DNA from: Dactylonectria macrodidyma
Taxonomy: Eukaryota > Ascomycota > Sordariomycetes > Hypocreales > Nectriaceae
Assembly: GCA_020744425.1 (NCBI GenBank)
Contig: JAGMUV010000022.1
Coordinates: 310,001-374,000, forward strand
Reading direction: 5' to 3'
DNA length: 64,000 nt
The position numbers and the translations under genes are program-made. The notes beneath the pieces were generated by a model. It made no database searches, was not told the origin of the DNA, and saw nothing but the letters and a program-made list of their open reading frames with translations. Of the stretch, positions 22,210 to 33,457 are shown one piece after another. Numbering within the stretch: the stretch's first letter is position 1; the number at the start of each line of letters is the position of its first letter.

Positions 22210-22737
22210 TTAGGGGCTTATGGTTATAAATGTTATAGAAGAAAAAGTTCGTAACCACGAGATATCAAAGGCCCCATACGCCTTACTGGGATCACCGCTC
22301 AGCTTCGGGGTGCACACACCCCACCGGTAATGTAGCACGACATACACAGAGGACAGGTGTAATGATGCCTCAGATACCATGAAGCGATACAGTCCGAATG
22401 GAAACCGTGTCCACACGATAAGCGGCGGACGGAATCGCTGTCCCTCATCGCCTCCAGACATATAGCACTGATATATGGTAACGGAAGCGGTTAGTTTGAG
22501 ATAACGAATTAACCCTCTCATTTGAGACTGTGTTGCATACCAGGTGACAAACGAGTCAGGCCATACCAAATACCCTCCTGTGCCTTCAAGTTTCATCTCC
22601 ATCATCACCTGTTTATACGTCTTTGGCGGAGCTACTAAGTCCAGCTGCTGCAGATTGCTAGTCTCGGAGTTTGTGCTGCTTGAGGACTGTGCATCTTCGG
22701 GATCCTCTGGACTCGCGAGGTAGTTGCTTCTAGCCAT
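22210..22737 (-). CDS. Hypothetical protein, possibly fragmentary
   Basis: A 175-residue frame from an ATG at 22737. The first 40 residues are Ser/Glu/Gln-rich, and the rest is mixed with several aromatic clusters. It is not recognised, and there is no signal peptide or motif. It sits between a Fot-like element and a long gene-poor stretch. The C-terminal third reads like non-coding translation, so the true gene, if any, may be shorter or spliced. Confidence 0.25.
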   Translation of the reverse strand: MARSNYLASPEDPEDAQSSSSTNSETSNLQQLDLVAPPKTYKQVMMEMKLEGTGGYLVWPDSFVTWYATQSQMRGLIRYLKLTASVTIYQCYMSGGDEGQRFRPPLIVWTRFPFGLYRFMVSEASLHLSSVYVVLHYRWGVCTPKLSGDPSKAYGAFDISWLRTFSSITFITISP

Positions 22738-24904
22738 GAGATAATTGGACCTTTTCCATTGTTAGCTCTAGATACAGTGGCCCCTACTCGTTAGTTAGGG
22801 ACCCCATATGTGTACATGGTAAGAATAAGGACATAAACAACAAAAATCACCCCGAAAAAGACTATTGTGGCGAGCCATCGGAGTCTTCCCTCTATTGGCT
22901 ACGTCGGCGCTGGGTCGTCGAGGTTAGTTGAGGAATTGTTTGATATATCCATGATTGCCTGCCCATCCATCAGTAACATAATTTGTGCTAGCTTCAGCGA
23001 TATGCACAAATCGCTTCGAGTGTATGTCCGGTGCAAGTGGCCTGATCTTCTGGTCGACATTCCGACCCCGTAACTATGACGTGCCATCAGCTTGGCCATG
23101 TGTGAGCTGATCCAGAAAGTTTATATCGATGCCCCGGTATGGACATAGTGACATCGCCACATCGCCACATCGCCCGGCTGATCCGGAGCACGTGGCGGGG
23201 ATCATTTGAGAGGCTGTAACAGCGTCAGACGGATTGCGCAGGATCATGGGATCTCATATCGGCGGGTATGGGTGTCCATCCAGTATGAATTTCTGGCTGT
23301 CAGGGCTTACCAGTTATTGCGCCTGGTCACAAGAATCCTTTAAAAACGCCTCACGTCGTGACGAGTTGCAAACTTGAAAGCGATGTTCCGTATGAGGACG
23401 GCTTCGCAAGAATTTTCAGAGATGGTAGCGTGATTTATGTGCCTAGGAAGTCTTTCCATGCAGGAGTTATGGGTCCGTTTCCGGGCGTAATATAAATCTC
23501 AGACGATACAGACAGATGTGCCAATCATATAGCAGTATTCTCAAAGTTTCCTGTTGGCCGGGAGTTGTGGGAAAGCGGCAGCTGCCAGAATCTTCAGCAG
23601 TTGTCCGCAGTATCTACTACTAAGCAGGAAACTTAAGACCATTTGTAAGTGCAAACGTCAGCATCATAACAAAGCACGTCTATAAGTGCTTGTTCGGCGT
23701 GGTTCTGCCTGAACAGGGTCACTCAGTTGCATTTTAGAAAAGCGATTGGCAGGTTACATGAGCATTCGCGAAGATGTAGGAACCTTGGTGTAGCAAAATA
23801 CTGATAAAGAAAAAAGGGATTCGTAGTATTAAAAGGTGTAAGTGTATGTCATGTGAGGAGCACAGTTAAGTTCAACTATATAGTATCCACATCCCAGCCA
23901 CCAGCAGATCGGACATTAGTCATGCGGTCCCAACAAATACAGGTTGCGCAGTGACTGTCTCACATAGGGACTCAGGTAACGGTCGGCATGGATCTATTGA
24001 AACGCGTGAAGAAGAGCTAGATAGAGCTCTAAGAGCTTTGCCACCTAATTACGGTACGGGGATTCCCTAGACAGGATACGTGGCCCCGATTCCTTGATCC
24101 CCTTGTCCGCTAAGGCCGGCTTGAGGCCGGCCGTGGCTGCCTTGTGAGGCTATTCAGCCTTTCCTTGTATGTGTATTCCGCGTTCACCGTGGTGTTTTTG
24201 TGTTCTTTTTCTTCCCGCCGTTGCGGGCATTCGGTTCCGTTGAGGCCCTCTGCCCGCGGCAGGCATCTCGTCTCCTTCTCCTGATCTTCCGCTTCGAAGC
24301 AGCCGTTGTGATGCTTCGTGGGGGCGCCGGCCGGCGCAGTCAGATCATATCGACCGACGCCTCCATCACTTGACCCAAATCTATCTACACCTAGGCTTAC
24401 GACGAAACCAATCATATCGCTCGTTTAAGTCCAATGGCTCATGCGCGGCTCCGTCGTCCCATACAAGCTCGCTTAAACCCAACCTGACCCAAGCCCCGTT
24501 TGACTGGAACGAGCACCGGACCGGGGTTCCACGCGTGGTTTCGCTCTAAGTCGTGTGATGAGCGACGTATCTGATCCGAAGCCTCGAGATGAACCTAACG
24601 CACCGAAACAGTCCTATTTAAGGTGTGTAGTGGATATGGGAAGGTAAACAACCTTCTGGTTCGATATTGAACGTAGTCAGGTGGTTTTCTTGCACCTTTC
24701 TGGAATGGCATTGAACAATTAAAAATTAGATTTCCCATATTCGTCGCTCCGATACTAGCTGCACATATGGGCAGCAAGACCGAGAAAGAAACCTGCTTCC
24801 ATCTCCCTGAGAAGGAAACGAAGCGCGTAAAAACCTTCCTTATCTTGAATAGCCCCATCTTGGGGTTGATAGTCTCCTAAATGTCATCTTCCCCTGTTCT
24901 CAAC
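22738..24904. other. Gene-poor region
   Basis: No gene, RNA or terminal repeat is recognised in about 2.1 kb. GC content rises near 24090-24560, where GGCCGGC-type short palindromes cluster. The origin of that piece is unclear. Confidence 0.35.
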
Positions 24905-25612
24905 TTAAATTTTCTTATCCTCTTTGCTTTGCTCCTGGTTCGTTATCTGGCTCGTCATCTGCGGCTTGTCGCGCTTTCGGACTAACCACTCCAGCTCTCT
25001 GGCTTGATCCGCCGGCAACAAGCTTCTAAAACCCGCCTCTGACAGAAACTCATGGTCCGCGTACTCGAAACCTGGCACAACGGTCTCGGAAATCAGCAGT
25101 CCCTCACTCTCGCCATCCTCGGCATCAACCAGGTAACTGGCCTGCCAAACACCTCCTTCAACGATCCACTGGAGCCGTTCGCCCTTCTCGATGTTGTGTC
25201 CCACGACATACGTCTCAACATGTCCGTCGGGGCTGATGAGCACGTACCGGCCGCGGCCCCGATGAAGCGAGTGGATAATCCGGCTGCGGTTACGGTGGAA
25301 GTGGCACTGTGGGCGGTTGGGTGTGAGGTAGTAGTAAATGGTGGTCGAAAGTCTACGGAACAGCGGCCCCAAGTCGGAACGAAGACCACCCGTCATGGAG
25401 AGGGTCTCCTCGGATAGGGGTTCAAGAGGATGGGGTGAGGAAATGGTGGCGACGGAGACGTCGGTCTCTTTGAAGTAGCCACCTTCGATGTGTGGTTCTA
25501 AGCTGAGGGTCTCGATGAGCGATGCCACGCGGGGGTTTTCGTCTTGCGAAGTTGGGATGAAGCAAGGCTTGGTGATGCCCAGGTCGGGCTCGTCGCGATG
25601 GCACCCGCTCAT
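24905..25612 (-). CDS. Cupin_5 (DUF985) family protein
   Basis: The protein is 235 residues from the ATG at 25612, with no internal stops. The conserved N-terminal signature of this RmlC-like cupin family is present (LIETLSLEPHIEGGYFKET, about residues 32-50). The central TTIYYYLTPNRPQCHFHRNRSRIIHSLHRG block, which holds the His-containing cupin motif 1, follows. Next come VVGHNIEKGERLQWIVEGGVWQAS (second cupin motif) and GFEYADHEFLS. The family is widespread in bacteria and fungi. Its members are single-domain beta-barrels whose substrate is not settled. A Lys/Glu/Gln tail of about 30 residues is extra. Size is slightly above the usual 160-200 residues. The gene looks intact and lies upstream of the acetolactate genes in the opposite orientation. 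Confidence 0.85.
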   Translation of the reverse strand: MSGCHRDEPDLGITKPCFIPTSQDENPRVASLIETLSLEPHIEGGYFKETDVSVATISSPHPLEPLSEETLSMTGGLRSDLGPLFRRLSTTIYYYLTPNRPQCHFHRNRSRIIHSLHRGRGRYVLISPDGHVETYVVGHNIEKGERLQWIVEGGVWQASYLVDAEDGESEGLLISETVVPGFEYADHEFLSEAGFRSLLPADQARELEWLVRKRDKPQMTSQITNQEQSKEDKKI

Positions 25613-25667
25613 ACTGAAGACAACCTCCCAGGGAGCACGTGAAGATGAGGGGCCAGAGGAGGAATTT

Positions 25668-25689
25668 GGGGGGGGGGGGGGGGGGGGGG
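25668..25689. repeat. 22-bp G homopolymer
   Basis: An uninterrupted run of G on the plus strand, 56 bp upstream of the cupin start codon (a C run on the coding strand). It sits in the promoter or 5' leader of that gene. Confidence 0.95.
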
Positions 25690-26691
25690 TAGCAAGCGAG
25701 GATTGGAGATGTTATATACCGCCCTTCACGTAGAGAGGTAAGCAAGTGACAAGTTATCAAAAGGGTTGAAGGTCAGATATTCACCTTGGACCAGCCCAAC
25801 TTACCAAAAGATCCAAAATGAGGAAGGGGCAAGAGGAAGAAGCGCTGCGGGGCACTTGGAACTGTTGTTACCCAAGCATGACTTCAGTGGCTGCTGTATC
25901 GCACTCTATCCAGAGAGCTGATCAACCCTCATGACTAAAACGCGAAGCCTGGATATGTCACCAGGCCAAGGATTCAGTCAAAGCGGCCGCAGGTAAAATG
26001 GCGCGAGGCAAGCCAATCATATGTCCTACAGCCACCAGTCTATAGGCATCGGCAGGGCTATACAATTGCCGTTGCTGTTGCCGTTGCCGCTGCCGCTGCC
26101 ATTTGTACCCAGCAGCTCGTCATTCACAGGTCATAATATCGTACGCGTCCTGCCCACTGACCACTCTGAGAACTGTCTAACAGACGTTCTACGTCGCGAC
26201 TCAGCGTTCGATACCCTGCAAAAAGTCAAGCCATCGGCCTGGCGGAAGAAATCACGGGTCATAGCCGGAAAAGCTCGTTCCCTTGGTATTGCTAACACCT
26301 GCAACGCGAGGAAATGGCAGCATCTTCACGATGAAGCATCGCCGATTGCCGCCAACTTAGAGATCCGCAGACTTCGTCTGGCTTCCGCAGTTGCGGCCGG
26401 CGAGCACTAGCTGGCCGATGTTGATAAGGCTTGCTAACACGAGGGGGGATCAAAACTTCATTTTGGTGTTGGTAAAGAGCCGTCAAACACACCAAATGTT
26501 GTACTCTAACACAAAAGCTAGTGCGGCTGGTAGTGTGCGTGGCTGATCGATCATCACATGTCAACATCGCGGGGATTCTCATGTAATGTCTTTTAATAGG
26601 GTCTGGAATTTTTTGGGATCGGCGACTGCAAAATCCCAGTTGCGTAAGTCGACTCCAAATAACCGTCTCCCTCTTCCCTCTTCTTGAAGGG
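25690..26691. other. Intergenic with a short GCC/GTT repeat
   Basis: A short trinucleotide-like repeat (CCGTTGCTGTTGCC type) lies at about 26069-26102. No gene is recognised. Confidence 0.35.
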
Positions 26692-28515
26692 GTGTGTCCC
26701 AACAAAAAACAACGCTCGATCATTCAGAGAGCCGCAGCGCACCGTAGTCCCGCCTTCAACACAACAGATACGAAGAGCCGAAGGCATACTCAACTCCTTG
26801 TCAATCCTCGAGCGCCGGATATGGATGAATCGTATGACTTTCTGTCGCCGCCGACCGCGCTAGTTTTTTCAAGAGCTAACTCTTCTCCCACCACAGGTTC
26901 ATTGGAAAGACTGGAGGAGAGATCTTCCATGAAATGATGTTGAGACACCATGTCAAGCACATTTGTATGTTCATTCGCTTTGCAATCCTTGCCACCATCA
27001 CCCTCATGGCCCAACACAAGTCACAGTTGGCTACCCCGGTGGTGCTGTCCTCCCGGTCTTCGATGCCATTCACAACTCAAAGCACTTCAATTTCATCCGT
27101 CCCAGGCATGAACAGGGGGCAGGTCATATGGCGGAAGGCTATGCGAGAGCGTCTGGTCAACCAGGTGTCGTTCTTGTTACGTCCGGTCCCGGTGCAACCA
27201 ACATTGTCACACCATGGCTGATGCCTTTGCTGACGGAACTCCAATGGTCGTTTTCTCTGGCAACGTCCCCACCTCTGCTATCGGCAGTGGTGCTTTCCAG
27301 GAAGCCGACATTATTGGCATTTCCCGAATGTGTACCAAGTGGAACATCATGGTCAAGAATGTCGCCGAGCTCGCCTCAAGAATCAACGAAGCATTTGAGA
27401 TTGCAACCAGCGGCCGACCTGGTCCCGTTCTCGTCGATCTGCCCAAGGACATTACCGCCGGTGTCCTGAGGACAGCAATTCCGACCGAATCAGCTCTTCC
27501 ACTCCTCCCAAGTGCTACTTCTCGCGCTGTTCAAGGGCTCAGTAAAAGACAGCTGGAAGCATCCACCAAGCGCGTCGCTGAATTGATCAATATTGCAAAG
27601 AAGCCGGTAATTTATGCCGGACATGGCGTAAACCGCTCAGCGAACGGCCCAGGGCTTCTCAAGGCTTTAGCTGACAAGTCCTCGATCCCGGTGACAACTT
27701 CTCTTCTTGGCCTTGGCGCCTTCGACGAACTGGACCAGAAGTCCCTGCACGTGCTCGGCATGCATGGCTCAGCGTATGCCAACATGTCCATGCAGGAAGC
27801 GGACCTCATCATTGCTCTTGGGGGACGCTTCGATGACCGCGTGACGGGTAATATAGCCCAATTTGCCCCAGGCGCCAAGTCAGCAGCGCTCGAAGACCGA
27901 GGAGGCATTGTTCATTTCGAAATTATGCCCAAGAATATCAACAGGGTCGTGCAAGCAACCCAGGCTGTTGAAGGCGACGTAGCCACAAATTTGCAACTCC
28001 TCATTCCCTTGGTCGAAGAGAGGTCTATGTCCGATCGAAAAGAATGGTTCCATCAGATAAACGAGTGGAAGAGGAAATGGCCACTAAACGACTACGAACG
28101 GGCTGGGGAATCTGGTCGCATTAAGCCACAGGAAATGGTTGAGCAGCTTAGCAACCTGATACAAGACCGAAAGGAGAATACGCTCATCACCACTGGTGTT
28201 GGACAACATCAGGTATGGACTGCCCAGCACTTCCGTTGGCGGTACCCGCGTACCATGATTACCTCGGGGGGGTTGGGTACGATGGGCTACGGTCTGCCTG
28301 CTGCCATTGGCGCGAAGCTGGCCAGGCTAGATGCCCTCGTCATTGATATCGATGGTGACGCGTCCTTCTCTATGACCTTGACTGAGCTCAGCACGGCTGC
28401 GCAGTATAATATCGGAGTAAAGGTCATTGTGTTGAACAAAGAAGAGCTAGGCATGGTCGCATAGTGGCAGAACTTGTTCTGCGAGGATCGGTATAGCCAC
28501 ACTCATCATAAAAAC
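26692..28515 (+). pseudogene. ilv2: Acetolactate synthase (ILV2-type) paralog, broken
   Basis: This TPP enzyme condenses two pyruvates to acetolactate in mitochondria. The sequence keeps two plausible introns. 26832-26896 starts GTATGA, has a GCTAAC branch and ends CAG. 26965-27026 starts GTATGT and ends CAG. Splicing both rejoins the conserved IFHEMM and [12 protein letters not shown] parts. The TPP-binding-domain [12 protein letters not shown], the central domain, and the pyrophosphate/Mg block (GLGTMGYGLPAAIGAK, IDGDASFSMT) are all recognisable. Damage: one base is missing in the Pro codon near 27213 (frameshift); a TAG at 28462 stands where a Gln codon is expected (GMVA*WQNLF); homology ends near 28515, so about 90 C-terminal residues are missing. 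The targeting N-terminus is also incomplete. It could be a decayed second copy; the functional one would lie elsewhere. Confidence 0.9.
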
Positions 28516-29094
28516 GTAGATGCTAACATATATGAAAACAGAATAAGATAAGAAGCGGAGAGAAGTCATACGGAAGCGGACTAAGGGCCTTTATGGCGTA
28601 TAAGTGACTAGGCTTTTTGACGCATGGCATTCGTTTACGTCGATCAGCCCTGCGAGCTAATTAGTGTAAGTTTCTCTATGCTGGACAGTCGCAGGGCTTT
28701 GGGTAGGTCATCTGGCTAGCCATTTCATGTAAGCAGGGTAGGGAATCAATCCATCAACATCAATATCCGACTTTGTGGATTGAATTGACGGCTTACTCAT
28801 CAAAGTGCTTGTGGATTGATGTCCATAACATTGAACCCGTGGAAGACCATTATCACATTAACTCGGATTTCCTAATCGTGCAATCCGTGAAGCTATCGCC
28901 AAAGCTTCTATTGCCTTACTACAGGTGCTCCTCCGAATATGCCTGCCCAACAGCCTCCTCCAACACTGTATCGTCGAGCAGTACGAGAGACTGTTCTCCG
29001 CCACCGGGTTGACGGTCATGCCCCTCCGAGACCGCTTAGACGCTGACACGATTGGACTAATCCAAACGCGCTGCGATCTTGGTTACGCCTAGGT
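28516..29094. other. Junction region between ALS fragment and hAT relic
   Basis: Immediately after the acetolactate synthase homology ends, an AT-rich stretch (AACAGAATAAGATAAGAAG) resembles the subterminal motifs of hAT element G. This hints that a hAT end caused the truncation. Nothing else is recognised. Confidence 0.3.
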
Positions 29095-29690
29095 ATTATC
29101 GAAGATGTCGATAGCATACTCCGAGCTCATGGCCGGCACTGTCATTACGTCAAGAGCCCTTCGAGATAGCCTCGGGTACTCAAACCTCTTGAAAATCCAA
29201 TACTCAACTGGGTCTGCGACGTCCTTGTCGCTCCCAGACACACTGGCCCGCCAGCTGATATATTCATCCCGATGAGTAGTGGAGGGTTCGCCTGGAAGGT
29301 AGCGATTAAGATACTGATCAAAGGCGAACAAGGTCGTCTTTCACCTCTTACAACCGGACCTTCAGGAGACGTGGCTGTGATCCATAGGTCTCTGTATTCC
29401 ATATCCCAAACATGTTGCATCATGCCCCTCGCTTCATCGACCCAACCTGGATGGTGTTGACCCCAAACCTCGTCGAAATAGTCACATCGTAGGCTAGGGT
29501 GTATGGCGGCGGCGGCGGCGTAATATACTGGCGAGTCCCTCAAAGTATTGTAATATTTATCAACCTTCTTCCAGCGAAGGTTGATATTGACACCGAATTG
29601 CTCCGGATCAAGATGCCTCTCAATACGCAATTTTGCGTCCTCGAGCTTCCCAGGTAGGAATTCGAACGCCTCCAGCACGTCTAGACTGAC
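29095..29690 (-). pseudogene. hAT transposase C-terminal fragment
   Basis: Minus-strand frames give LRWKKVDKYYNTLRDSPVYYAAAAAIHPSLR then, after a frame change near 29330, WIFKRFEYPRLSRRALDVMTVPAMSSEYA. These are the two conserved C-terminal blocks of hAT transposases. Only the last third of a transposase is left, and no ends were found. The subgroup appears different from the elements at 31-32 kb and 51-53 kb. Confidence 0.75.
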
Positions 29691-30308
29691 GTCTCAAGTT
29701 TGCTGATCAGATACAGCAGGAAACGCTGCAAAGTAGTGATCGGAAGAGGCGGACGGAGACGACCCAGGCATAATGCGCGTCCTTGTGAAATTGATGTAGA
29801 TACGTCTAAAAAAGAGGATATTGATTAATTTTAATTGATTCTAGACGTTATGGCTGTTTTATTTTGATATTTGGTAGTCATGCTCTAACTAGAGTGGGGA
29901 CCGATAAGCCGGGATTTTTCGGTAGGCTTTTCACCGCACTCCACGTTGTCCACAGTTTAATAGAGATTACCTGTCACAGGTATCGCTATTTAGGAGGACC
30001 CGATAAAAGTCGGAGTATCCGACATATTTCGGGATGTTTAATTTTTGCCCTTTTCAGCTGTGACCAGCTATGATGCCATTTACATCATCATGCATGACCT
30101 ATGGGCTGATTCTGATACCTTATACCTAAGGCATCAGTCTTCGCCATTTTCTTCTATAACTACGGTCCTTACGGCCCTCAGTTAGCTAGAAATCAAGAGC
30201 ATCTATTCACATCTCAATGCACCCTTCCTATCAGATGCGACATTACCTCACTCAAGGGCCCTTGTCACATGGTTTTCAGCTCTCCGTACGCAGAATATTG
30301 TGGCCAAA
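29691..30308. other. Upstream region of the acetolactate decarboxylase gene
   Basis: AT-rich, with no gene recognised. The last 250 bp would contain the promoter and leader of the decarboxylase gene. Confidence 0.4.
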
Positions 30309-31031
30309 ATGTCGTCCAGCCAGCTCTTTCAATACTCTGTCGTCTCGGCACTCATGGATGGCGTCGCCGAGACTGGCATCGCCATCTCAGACCTCGTTTC
30401 GCACGGCAACCACGGCCTAGGCACATTTCGTCACATAGTAGGCGAGATGATAATCCTGGACGGGACCATCTACCAAATGAACTTGGACGGCTCAGTTGTT
30501 GCCCTTGACAGCGCTGCTTGCGTCGAGCAATCGGCGCCTTTCGCCATGATCACACACTTTCAACCTACGACCATGACTACAAGACTACTTGAGAGCAAAG
30601 GCGCTTTCGCAGATGCTCTGTCGCAACTTCTGCCAGGAACAAAAAACCACTACTTGGCCTTCAGAGTAGATGGCGTCTTTAAGTCGGTGACAGTCCGTAC
30701 TGTTGGCGGTCAGCAGTTTCCAGGCGAGAGCCTCGCCAGGCTCGGAAAGCGTCAAGTGTCTCATACATTCAAAAATATCCGAGGCACCGTTATCGGTTTC
30801 AGGTCGCCGACCTTCATGCAAGGTGTCAGTGTCGCTGGTGATCACTTGCATTTCATCGCCGCGAACAGGGACTCTGGTGGTCATGTATTGACATTCAAAA
30901 CTGACGGCGAGGTGGACATTGCCGCCGCTCCAATCACTGTCGTTAATCTACGCCTGCCGTCAAATGACGCAGACTTTAATCGGGCTGAACTAGCCAGCGA
31001 CGACAACGAGATTGCTGCAGTTGAGGGGTAG
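30309..31031 (+). CDS. Alpha-acetolactate decarboxylase
   Basis: The enzyme decarboxylates acetolactate to acetoin. The frame is intronless, 240 residues from the ATG at 30309; the upstream GTG at 30300 is in frame but not needed. Family landmarks in order: LFQYSVVSALMDGVAETG (6-23), HGLGTF, GEMIILDG (Glu46), LAFRVDGVFKSVTVR (Arg119), RGTVIGFRSP, HLHFIAANRDSGGHVL. His179, His181 and His192 have the 2 and 11 spacing of the zinc-binding histidines in the bacterial enzyme. An acidic C-terminal tail (NEIAAVEG) can supply the C-terminal Glu. No stops or missing key residues are seen, so it looks functional, unlike its neighbours. No signal peptide is seen, so it is probably cytosolic. Acetolactate synthase remains lie 1.8 kb upstream on the same strand. 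The enzyme is typical of bacteria (BudA/AlsD) and found in some fungi; a bacterial origin is possible. Confidence 0.92.
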   Translation: MSSSQLFQYSVVSALMDGVAETGIAISDLVSHGNHGLGTFRHIVGEMIILDGTIYQMNLDGSVVALDSAACVEQSAPFAMITHFQPTTMTTRLLESKGAFADALSQLLPGTKNHYLAFRVDGVFKSVTVRTVGGQQFPGESLARLGKRQVSHTFKNIRGTVIGFRSPTFMQGVSVAGDHLHFIAANRDSGGHVLTFKTDGEVDIAAAPITVVNLRLPSNDADFNRAELASDDNEIAAVEG

Positions 31032-31084
31032 ATAATTATCAGATACAACAGAGGTGCAAGCTGCACAAAGAAGTCTGTCACGTT

Positions 31085-32579
31085 TATCAACTGCTGAGAC
31101 TGCGGCCCGGTCTCAAAGTCCCGGATCTCTAGCAAACCAGTCTCAAAGACCCGGATACTTTAGATCCGGTCTTAAAAGAACCTTATTGTAGACTCTAGGA
31201 TGGCAAGAGCATCTCTGTATAAAAAGGCCGCTGCGAGTCCTCTGTTAAAGAGGAGGGAATACAGATGACATTCACCCTAATATTTGACAATAATATTCAC
31301 ATTGTGGGTAATGAACGACGCAAATTGAGCGACCGGAGGCCAATCAACAACGTATTTAGAACAGAGATACTATCATTAAGAGGTAACTAGTGATTTTATA
31401 AACTAGCATTTTGTTCGATTTTGGTGGGGGCGGGTGGTTCGTTACTGGGTTGGTTCGTTACTGGGGCATCTGACTTACGCAGATGGTTAAGTCCCTCTAC
31501 TTTCCGTATTCACCTTGGCGTCTATCTACATTTCGCCTATCTATCTGACGGCAAGATAGATAGATTTATGACCCACAAGGCCCTGTGGTATATAGATAGA
31601 TGTAGATCTACATCTACATCTACATTTCGTCTACATTGGTAGATAGATTCCCCATGTGGACCACATATGCTCATTTGCGATGGAGTTAAGAGCATACCTC
31701 CCAGGCTCACTCCACCATGCCTGATCCAGTTCTTGAGACATTGAATCCTCTCCAGTGTGCTCGGCAGCATTGCGAGCCTCTGTGATGTCAGGGATAGCTT
31801 TGCCAGGCTGAATTGCCTCTCGCAGTCAGCCGCCATCGCTGGTATAGCTAAGATATCGAGGGCAAGACTGCTTAAGCGTGGGAAAGTGTCCTTGTGATCA
31901 ACCCACCACTGTATAGGGTTATCCACCTGCTGTGGCTCGAGCCAGAAATAACGGTCAAGCTCCCTGCCGCTATCAAACACTTTCTTATGCCTGCTGCTAG
32001 CCCACTGCGCATATGCGTTGAGCTCTCGCTTTTTGGAATGGACTGATCTGGGGCGGTCTGACTAGCTTCATCGCTATTATCACGATGCCATCGATCGAAG
32101 TATCGTTGGAGACCTAACTTAGTATCTCGGAGCTACACCAATTGATGTTCAGTCACCTAGTTAGCCTCCAGCCAACTAATGTCAAGTCTCGGATGTAAAA
32201 TTACGGCAGCAGAGAATAGCGGCGACTCTCCAAGCTTCGTGTAGTATTGATCAAGTTTCTTCCAGGCGTTATTGATTGAGGCCTTGACATACTCGCAACT
32301 CTCCTCTCCAATAGTATGCATCTTACTCATAGCTCGAGCTGTGCGCAGATACTCGTTATCAGACAGGGTGGATAGGTGGGAACAGCATTGTGACGATGGA
32401 AGATCTTGCTTTCTATCTAACCGAGGGCTCGCAGCGGCTCTATATATAAAGGTGCCCTCATCGTCATAGGAGCTACGATGAGGTTTTCTTAAGACCGGAT
32501 CCAAGGGATCCGGGTCTTCGAGACCGGCTTGCTAGAGATCCGAGCCTTTGAGACCGGGCCACAATCTCAATAGCTGATA
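31085..32579 (-). mobile_element. hAT deletion derivative with long terminal inverted repeats
   Basis: The ends form an inverted repeat of about 95 bp (left from TATCAACTGCTGAGACTGCG at 31085; right ending at 32579). Each contains the internal direct repeat GGTCTCAAAG...CCCGGAT twice. Between them are only the C-terminal parts of a hAT transposase on the minus strand. The catalytic half is gone, so this is a non-autonomous derivative. No matching 8-bp duplication is evident. It lies about 50 bp after the acetolactate decarboxylase stop codon. Confidence 0.8.
31670..32504 (-). pseudogene. hAT transposase C-terminal part (inside deletion derivative)
   Basis: 32504-32157 encodes a stretch including AWKKLDQYYTKLGESPLFSA and VILHPRLDISWLEAN. 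31980-31670 encodes WVDHKDTFPRLSSLALDIL, AIPAMAADCERQFSLAKLSL and TSQRLAM...ERIQCLKNWIRHGG. Stops separate them. The protein is close to the transposase at 51022-53646. Confidence 0.85.
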
Positions 32580-33457
32580 GATGTGGCATAGGGATTTCCT
32601 AGCATACCTGTTCTGTCTGACACTCGTTGCGGGTATGTTGTGGTAAGGCAGATTCGTTTAATAGAGTGCCTTGGATCCCTTTGAGCATCTTTGTGCCCGT
32701 ATGACCGCCGAGGCGTACCGAACTCGTAATCCTGTAAATAAGCCGGTAAGTTACCATCCAACGGGGGCTAGAACCATAAACTAAATAAACTTTGATCGGT
32801 TGTGCCTTTAGGAAGCTCTCAAGATTAGAGTTTCCATCAGCGTTTCCATCAGCACTCCTCACCTAACGAGTGCTCATCATAGTTAACCCAAATTCGTCAG
32901 TTTTGGTAGCTATTACTTACCTCTGACGTCACGTTTATGTCCTAGATCGGTAACTTGTCACACCAAGCCCATTAATCACATGTTAGCACCAATGCGCTCC
33001 CACCTCTTGAGACTGATCACACCACGGCTCATCACACAACCGACGTGGAGAATGACGACGTTTACGGGGGTTCGTAGAATCGCTCATGGCAGCCATGAAC
33101 TCGCCACAAGTCGGCGGAAGCGGTCGTAATGTTACGATGGGTTGATGACGGTGAACTATGTTAATTCAATGCAGAAGGTTTCTGCCATAAATGAAATAAT
33201 TTGACTGAAATGCCAATACAATTCGGAGGGGGGGTTTGGAGACGTATTTCTATACTTTGACAAAAACGAACTTAACCTGTGAGTTATTAGCCTATCTAGT
33301 GAGCAGGACAGTCATTTGCCCAATGGCCAGCAGTTAAACCTGCGCGCTGAGAGAGAACGCTATATTCCGGAACGCCTAAACGAGCCTATGCCTCTCGTAA
33401 TTCATATTCAGCATAAATTTCGAGGTCAGACTCGACACCAGCTTCACATCCAACATC
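32580..33457. other. Intergenic
   Basis: No gene or repeat is recognised in about 880 bp. Its 3' end would be the leader of the pyruvate decarboxylase remnant. Confidence 0.35.

Noticed and set aside
28860..29090. Open frame with a Leu-rich translation before the hAT relic
   Set aside because: No start, no domain and no link to the adjacent hAT frame, so it is treated as chance.
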